Positions 7,022 to 11,080 of a stretch of DNA of 11,080 nucleotides are shown here, piece after piece. Source of the DNA: Candidatus Woesearchaeota archaeon. GTDB lineage: Archaea > Nanobdellota > Nanobdellia > Woesearchaeales > ARS49. The stretch lies in the NCBI GenBank assembly GCA_016203265.1, contig JACQNB010000099.1, positions 1 through 11,080 of the forward strand. The letters are read 5' to 3'. Position numbers and translations under genes: made by a program. Position 1 is the stretch's first letter. Each line of letters begins with the position of its first letter. The notes below the pieces were generated by a model. It ran no database searches, was not told where the DNA came from, and saw nothing but the letters and a program-made list of their open reading frames with translations.

Positions 7022-7459
7022 CTAGCGGGCGAGCCGTTCTAATTCTTCCACGATCTCTTCTACAATTTTATCGCTATACTTTGAGATATCATGCGCAAAT
7101 GGCAATAACTTAACGCTCTTACGCCACGCCACATCATCGATGATACCCATCAAGGTCTCAGGTTTTACCTGAGGCACCCACCATAACTCGTGGGGCTGTA
7201 CGAGCACCGCAGGAAATGGTCGTTTAAACTGCGAACCGAGCTCAAAGTAATGAGTATCATCAGTATCTCCTTCAATGCCTAAGGCGAGATGGGCATACTC
7301 AAGGAGGGGACAGGGACCCACAGCATCTCCTACGGCAGTTATTTTTGTTGCCACAACGCCAATGCGATTAAACATTGGCATGAACGGAATAATGAGAATA
7401 TCATCAACGTTTGGTGTGCTTCGACGATTCTGATTTGTTATGATTCCGCCATAAACCAT
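7022..7459 (-). CDS. Unrecognised 145-aa protein with atypical codon use, between rfcL and glyS
   Basis: I do not recognise this protein. It appears soluble, with no signal peptide or membrane helix. The first half looks beta-rich, with hydrophobic strands near residues 20-26 and 34-42 and the string AVGDAVGPCPLLEY (42-55). The middle is rich in aromatics, including ELWWVP (91-96). Residues 126-145 form an acidic amphipathic helix (KYSDKIVEEIVEELERLAR, 127-145). The start is well supported by GAGGTGA (7463-7469). It begins 3 bases after the rfcL stop, so it should be co-transcribed with rfcL. The gene is noticeably more AT-rich than its neighbours and favours T-ending codons (GAT, ATT, TTT, TAT, GTT) where they favour C-ending ones. 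That suggests acquisition from another source, possibly a virus or plasmid. Function is unknown; the context alone does not make it a replication protein. Confidence 0.82.
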   Translation of the reverse strand: MVYGGIITNQNRRSTPNVDDILIIPFMPMFNRIGVVATKITAVGDAVGPCPLLEYAHLALGIEGDTDDTHYFELGSQFKRPFPAVLVQPHELWWVPQVKPETLMGIIDDVAWRKSVKLLPFAHDISKYSDKIVEEIVEELERLAR

Positions 7460-7462
7460 TGT

Positions 7463-7469
7463 TCACCTC
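7463..7469 (-). promoter_or_regulatory. Strong Shine-Dalgarno site of the 145-aa gene, overlapping the rfcL stop
   Basis: On the minus strand the last bases of rfcL read GAGGTGA, a seven-base match to the archaeal anti-Shine-Dalgarno sequence. The final TGA is itself the rfcL stop codon. The GAGG core is 6 bases from the ATG at 7459. Ribosomes finishing rfcL would sit on this site, so the two genes are probably translationally coupled. It fixes the start of the 145-residue protein. Confidence 0.75.
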
Positions 7470-8656
7470 TGTAACCATTCGATCTCTTCCGGATCAAGTT
7501 CTGCTGCGTCTGCGATGGCTTTTGATGATTCTGTGTTCTTCTTGAACAACACCTGCAGGAACGGAAGCTCCTTGATGGTGCGCTTCATCGAGCTGTGCAG
7601 CAACGGAGCGAGCTTTTCGGCGATGGCCTTGCGTTTCTGGTACTTCATGTTCGCCTGCCAAATCTTGAGAATTCTGGTCGTCGGTGTATAGTTGACGATG
7701 CCCGGATACTTCTGGTCCTTCGCGACAGCCACGCCCGCAGACAGCAACGCGTTCACCGACGTCAAGAAGTGCCAGTGCTGTCGTCGCTTAATTCGGCCAC
7801 GATAGACGTCAGCGCGCGCCAACGCCTCGTACGCGCGTGCGCGATCTTGGATATTCGTGTATTCCTTCGGCACATTCTCGTCCACCCACAGGAATGAGCC
7901 ATCCAAATCCTCCCCGACATGCTCGAACGCGGTCAGCGCGATGACCGGATCAGAATTCTTGAACACCTTCAACAGGGCGTTATGCATCGATTCCTCGCGG
8001 TCGCGGTCGCCCAAAATGCCCAAATGCTCTTTCGTGATTGTTTTTGAGATGGAAATGGTCTGCAAGTCGGTCAATGCCGCGCGCAAGTCCCCTCCGGAAC
8101 GTCGCGCGAGCGTCTTTAGCACGCTTTCCTCGACCGACACATTTTCTCGCGCGCACAATCGTTTCATGATTTCGGCAATCACCAGGTAGTCATACACCGG
8201 AAACTCAATCATCAATGATTTCGAACGCACCGACGACAATTTCGACTCCCACGGGTCATTCGCGGTCAACACGATCGGGAATTTGCTGTCCGCAATCAAC
8301 GACGCGATTGCGGGCGCGCCGCCGCGGTCATTGTTGCCGGCCAATCCGTCGACTTCGTCCACCAAGATGACCTTACTGCGCGAGAACAGGCTCATCTGCT
8401 GCGACGCCACGCCCAGCTTGCTTTGGATGCCGTCCGCGTTGCGCACGTCAGACGCGTTCAGCTCCAGAATCTCAAGATTGAGTTCGTGCGCGAGCGCGTG
8501 GACGGCTGACGTCTTGCCCGTGCCGGACGGACCGTACAGAAAGGCAGCCTTCTTTTTCTGCTTCTTGAACTCAGACAGGAACGTGCGCAACTGCGCCATG
8601 CCGGGCTGCAAGATGTCTTTCGCGAGCACTTTTTGTACTGTCCACGGAACCCCCAT
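7463..8656 (-). CDS. rfcL: Replication factor C large subunit (clamp loader AAA+ ATPase), 397 aa
   Basis: RFC loads the PCNA sliding clamp onto primed DNA; the large subunit acts with a small subunit that is not encoded here. Visible parts are Walker A GPSGTGKTS (42-50), Walker B VILVDEVDG (96-104), sensor 1 VLTANDP (129-135), sensor 2 SGGDLRAAL (187-195) and the large-subunit collar signature from FLWVDENVPKEY (255-266) to RADVYRGRIKRRQ (281-293). I chose the ATG at 8656. The product then begins MGVPW, as is usual for the family, and a TATA-like box is centred 27 bases upstream. A TTG start at 8701 would add 15 residues but lies upstream of that box. The C-terminus (DPEEIEWLQR) lacks an obvious PCNA-binding QxxLxxFF motif. 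The stop overlaps the ribosome binding site of the next gene. Confidence 0.95.
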   Translation of the reverse strand: MGVPWTVQKVLAKDILQPGMAQLRTFLSEFKKQKKKAAFLYGPSGTGKTSAVHALAHELNLEILELNASDVRNADGIQSKLGVASQQMSLFSRSKVILVDEVDGLAGNNDRGGAPAIASLIADSKFPIVLTANDPWESKLSSVRSKSLMIEFPVYDYLVIAEIMKRLCARENVSVEESVLKTLARRSGGDLRAALTDLQTISISKTITKEHLGILGDRDREESMHNALLKVFKNSDPVIALTAFEHVGEDLDGSFLWVDENVPKEYTNIQDRARAYEALARADVYRGRIKRRQHWHFLTSVNALLSAGVAVAKDQKYPGIVNYTPTTRILKIWQANMKYQKRKAIAEKLAPLLHSSMKRTIKELPFLQVLFKKNTESSKAIADAAELDPEEIEWLQR

Positions 8657-8678
8657 ACGATGTCCGCGTTTGAGAGCC

Positions 8679-8687
8679 CTTTTATGC
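8679..8687 (-). promoter_or_regulatory. TATA-like box of rfcL
   Basis: The minus strand reads GCATAAAAG, centred 27 bases before the ATG at 8656. This matches the spacing seen for glyS and for the divergent 129-residue gene. It predicts a leaderless rfcL transcript and argues against the longer reading frame that starts at 8701. Confidence 0.55.
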
Positions 8688-8716
8688 TTTATTGTGCTCA
8701 AGACGTTTAAGCAATC

Positions 8717-8725
8717 TTTTTAAAG
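8717..8725 (+). promoter_or_regulatory. TATA-like box of the 129-aa gene/valS operon
   Basis: The + strand reads TTTTTAAAG, centred 26 bases before the ATG at 8747. No Shine-Dalgarno sequence lies in the 21 bases between box and start (GCGAGCCCGAACTCAACACC and on), which agrees with a leaderless mRNA. The box lies about 30 bases from the rfcL box, so the 90-base gap (8657-8746) is a compact divergent promoter. Confidence 0.6.
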
Positions 8726-8746
8726 CGAGCCCGAACTCAACACCCC

Positions 8747-9136
8747 ATGCACACCGTCGATGTCACCCTCAAACGCGTTGAAATCCTGAGCTTTGACGCC
8801 CGCACGAAACAGGTCGGCTTCAGGCTCATCCTGAATGACGGCAAGGACAAGGCAATCCAACGCCAGGACGACGTTGACGACCCACAAGACTTGGCCAGCG
8901 GACTGTTCCAGGACGTCCGCAAGAAAATGAAGGAACTGCACCGCTCCCACAGCATCGATGACGGCCCCCTTGAAGGCGTCACGATGGTCAGAATCAAGGG
9001 TGATGAGGAACTGCTCATCGAGCGCATCGGCAAGTTCTTCGCCACCGTGAAGGAAAAGATGCGCAACGGCCAGATGCGCAAATTAAGCTACTACGACCTC
9101 GAGCGCCAAATCATCGGGCTCAAAACCGACCTATGA
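8747..9136 (+). CDS. Unrecognised 129-aa protein, first gene of the valS operon
   Basis: I do not recognise a family. The protein is soluble and highly charged. Residues 1-30 look like two or three beta strands (TVDVTLKRVEIL, then KQVGFRLILN). A polar, acidic linker follows (31-48), then a basic helix (about 50-66), a strand around VTMVRIKG (78-85) and a C-terminal helical region (87-125) rich in Lys, Arg and Glu. The basic segments would suit RNA or protein binding, but no known motif supports a definite role. Its codon use resembles that of valS (C-ending codons), so it looks native. Its TGA overlaps the valS ATG as ATGA, which implies coupled expression with the synthetase. The start is the first ATG in frame and fits the TATA spacing. 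Confidence 0.82.
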   Translation: MHTVDVTLKRVEILSFDARTKQVGFRLILNDGKDKAIQRQDDVDDPQDLASGLFQDVRKKMKELHRSHSIDDGPLEGVTMVRIKGDEELLIERIGKFFATVKEKMRNGQMRKLSYYDLERQIIGLKTDL

Positions 9137-11080
9137 ACGACTACGAACCCCGGGAAGCGGAAGTGCGTTGGCTCACGCATTGGGAACAGCACAAGATCTT
9201 CGCGTTCGACCCGGACAAGAAAGGCGCCATCTTCAGCATCGACATTCCTCCCCCGACGTTCTCGGGCAAGATGCACATCGGCCACGCGTTCAGCTATAGC
9301 CAGCAGGACATCATCGCGCGCTATCAAAGAATGCGCGGCAAGAACGTGTTCTTCCCGTTCGGCACGGACGACAATGGACTGCCCACGGAACGACTTGTCG
9401 AAAAGACCAAAGGCGTCAAAGGCAGCAAGATGGAACGCCAGGCATTCATCAAGCTGTGCGAAACCACGCTCAAGGAAAGCCTGCCTGAGTTCATCTTCAG
9501 CTGGAAACGCATCGGCATCAGCTGCGACTTCAACTACACGTACAGCACCATCAGCGACCACGCGCGCAGAATCGCGCAATGGAGCTTCCTCGATCTGCAC
9601 AAGAAAGGACGCGCCTACCGCAAGGAAGCTCCTGCGTTATGGTGCCCGCAGTGCGCGACGGCCATCTCGCAAGTCGAGTGCCAAGACGTCGAAAAGGCAA
9701 GCACGTTCAACGACATCATCTTCAAGGTCGACGGCAAGGATGTCGTCATCGCGACGACCAGGCCAGAGCTCCTGCCTGCCTGCGTCGCCGTGTTCGCGCA
9801 CCCGAACGACGACCGGTACAAGAAACTCATCGGCAAACAGGCAACCGTGCCGTTGTTCAACGTCCAAGTGCCCATCAAGTCAGACGAACGCGTCGACCCG
9901 ACCAAGGGAACCGGCATCGTCATGTGCTGCACGTTCGGCGACCAGACCGACATCGCGTGGTATTTGGCCTACAATCTCCCGCTCAAGCAGGCCATCAGCC
10001 CCTTCGGCAAGATGACCCCGCTTGCGGGCGCGTATGAAGGCAAGAACATCCACGACACCCGCAAAGCCGTCCTCGCGGACCTGAAAACTGCGGGCTTGCT
10101 CGTGGGGCAAAAACCCATCAGCCACGCGGTCAAGGTGCACGAACGCTGTCAGACCGAAATCGAAATCGTCAACAGCAAACAATGGTTCATCAAGTATCTC
10201 GACCTGCGGGACGACATGCTGCAATGGGGCGCGGAAGTCACGTGGCATCCCGCGTTCATGAAGCATCGACTGGACAACTGGATCAAAGGGTTACAATGGG
10301 ACTGGCTCATTTCGCGCCAGCGCTTCTTCGGCGTGCCCTTCCCGGTCTGGTATTGCACGAAGTGCCAGCACGAAATCCTCGCGGACGAGAAAAAATTGCC
10401 CGTCGATCCCTTGAAAGATCAAGCGCCCGTGAACGCGTGCCCAAAGTGCAAATCAACCGAGCTCGTGGCAGAAAAGGATGTGCTTGACACATGGTTCACG
10501 AGCAGCATGACCCCGCAGATTGCAACCCAACTGCTTCCCGCGGCCGCGCAAAAGCGCGCGTTCCCGATGTCGATTCGACCGCAGGCGCACGAAATCATCT
10601 CGTTCTGGCTGTTCAACTCGCTCGTCAAGAGCCGACTGCATTACGGCGTGAATCCGTGGAAGGAAGCGCTCATTTCCGGGCTCGTCATGGACCCGTTGGG
10701 CGAGAAGATGAGCAAAAGCAAAGGCAACACGATTGAGCCAAGCGTGCTCATCGACAAGTTTTCCGGCGATGCCCTGCGCTTCTGGGCCGGCAGCGCCAAG
10801 CTCGGGGAAGACGTCGCGTTCCAGGAAAAAGAGCTCGTCACGGGAAAGAAATTCGTCACAAAACTGTGGAACGCGGTCAAATTCCTTTCCGTGCATCTCG
10901 AACAGTTCCATCCTGAGAAGGCAAAAGAGGCAACGGCACCCGTCGACCAATGGATTCTGGACAAGTTGGCCAAGTGCGTCGAAGAATCAACCAGCGCGAT
11001 GGAAACGTACGCGTATCCGCAGGCGCGCGCCAGCTTGATGCAGTTCTTCTGGCATGACTTCTGCGACAACTACCTTGAAC
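9133..11080 (+). CDS. valS: Valyl-tRNA synthetase, archaeal type, 3'-truncated by the window edge (649 codons present)
   Basis: This class I synthetase charges tRNA-Val and edits mischarged threonine. The frame is open from 9133 to the end of the window without a stop. The catalytic motifs are HIGH (48-51, within GKMHIGHAFSYSQQD) and KMSKSKGN (525-532). After the first motif comes PFGTDDNGLPTE, typical of the archaeal ValRS group. The inserted editing domain shows TTRPELLPA (208-216) and GTGIVMCCTFGDQTD (259-273). Putative zinc sites are CPQC (171-174, with Cys183) and CTKC/CPKC (408-411 and 436-439). The last residues enter the helical anticodon-binding domain. By family length I expect roughly another 130-170 residues beyond the edge. 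The start lies in an ATGA overlap with the upstream gene and has no clear Shine-Dalgarno site, so translation probably depends on coupling. Confidence 0.97.
   Translation, partial: MNDYEPREAEVRWLTHWEQHKIFAFDPDKKGAIFSIDIPPPTFSGKMHIGHAFSYSQQDIIARYQRMRGKNVFFPFGTDDNGLPTERLVEKTKGVKGSKMERQAFIKLCETTLKESLPEFIFSWKRIGISCDFNYTYSTISDHARRIAQWSFLDLHKKGRAYRKEAPALWCPQCATAISQVECQDVEKASTFNDIIFKVDGKDVVIATTRPELLPACVAVFAHPNDDRYKKLIGKQATVPLFNVQVPIKSDERVDPTKGTGIVMCCTFGDQTDIAWYLAYNLPLKQAISPFGKMTPLAGAYEGKNIHDTRKAVLADLKTAGLLVGQKPISHAVKVHERCQTEIEIVNSKQWFIKYLDLRDDMLQWGAEVTWHPAFMKHRLDNWIKGLQWDWLISRQRFFGVPFPVWYCTKCQHEILADEKKLPVDPLKDQAPVNACPKCKSTELVAEKDVLDTWFTSSMTPQIATQLLPAAAQKRAFPMSIRPQAHEIISFWLFNSLVKSRLHYGVNPWKEALISGLVMDPLGEKMSKSKGNTIEPSVLIDKFSGDALRFWAGSAKLGEDVAFQEKELVTGKKFVTKLWNAVKFLSVHLEQFHPEKAKEATAPVDQWILDKLAKCVEESTSAMETYAYPQARASLMQFFWHDFCDNYLE

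Noticed and set aside
1..11080. CRISPR arrays, insertion sequences, inteins
   Set aside because: No regularly spaced repeats, transposase motifs or terminal inverted repeats were seen. The synthetase, RFC and ATPase frames are continuous across their active-site motifs, with no insertion.

Overview
The window looks like a moderately GC-rich archaeal chromosome segment. The signs are archaeal-type valyl- and glycyl-tRNA synthetases, a replication factor C large subunit, a two-subunit archaeal type IV pilus/secretion motor (ATPase plus a duplicated TadC-type membrane protein), TATA-like boxes close to start codons, and a tRNA without an encoded CCA. The compact genes, ATGA overlaps and gene content would suit a DPANN-type lineage, but the sequence alone does not fix the lineage. 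Coding density is very high, and no gene-free stretch exceeds 100 bases.

Layout. Bases 1-96 are the last 31 codons of an unidentified + strand gene. It abuts a convergent, minus-strand gene for a 149-residue coiled-coil protein (97-546). A divergent promoter region (547-624) then opens a three-gene + strand operon: secretion ATPase (625-2898), polytopic TadC/FlaJ-like platform protein (2895-5027) and a 95-residue three-helix membrane protein (5024-5311). All three genes are joined by 4-base ATGA overlaps. Five bases beyond this operon lies the 3' end of a convergent tRNA-Phe(GAA) (5390 to 5317, minus strand).

The minus strand then carries, in transcription order, the RFC large subunit gene (8656 to 7463), an unrecognised 145-residue protein with clearly different codon use (7459 to 7022), glycyl-tRNA synthetase (6982 to 5432) and the tRNA-Phe. 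Diverging from rfcL, a + strand operon encodes an unrecognised 129-residue protein (8747-9136) and valyl-tRNA synthetase (from 9133, running off the right edge).

How it fits together. The left third is a membrane-embedded motor module for assembling or secreting pilin-like proteins, but no pilin or prepilin peptidase is present, so its substrate is unknown. The right two thirds are housekeeping: clamp loading for replication and the charging of tRNA with Gly and Val. Three protein genes that head transcription units (glyS, rfcL, orf129) each have a TATA-like box centred 26-27 bases before the start codon, which predicts leaderless mRNAs. The secretion ATPase gene and the 145-residue gene instead have purine-rich ribosome binding sites. 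I found no CRISPR array, insertion sequence, intein or rRNA.
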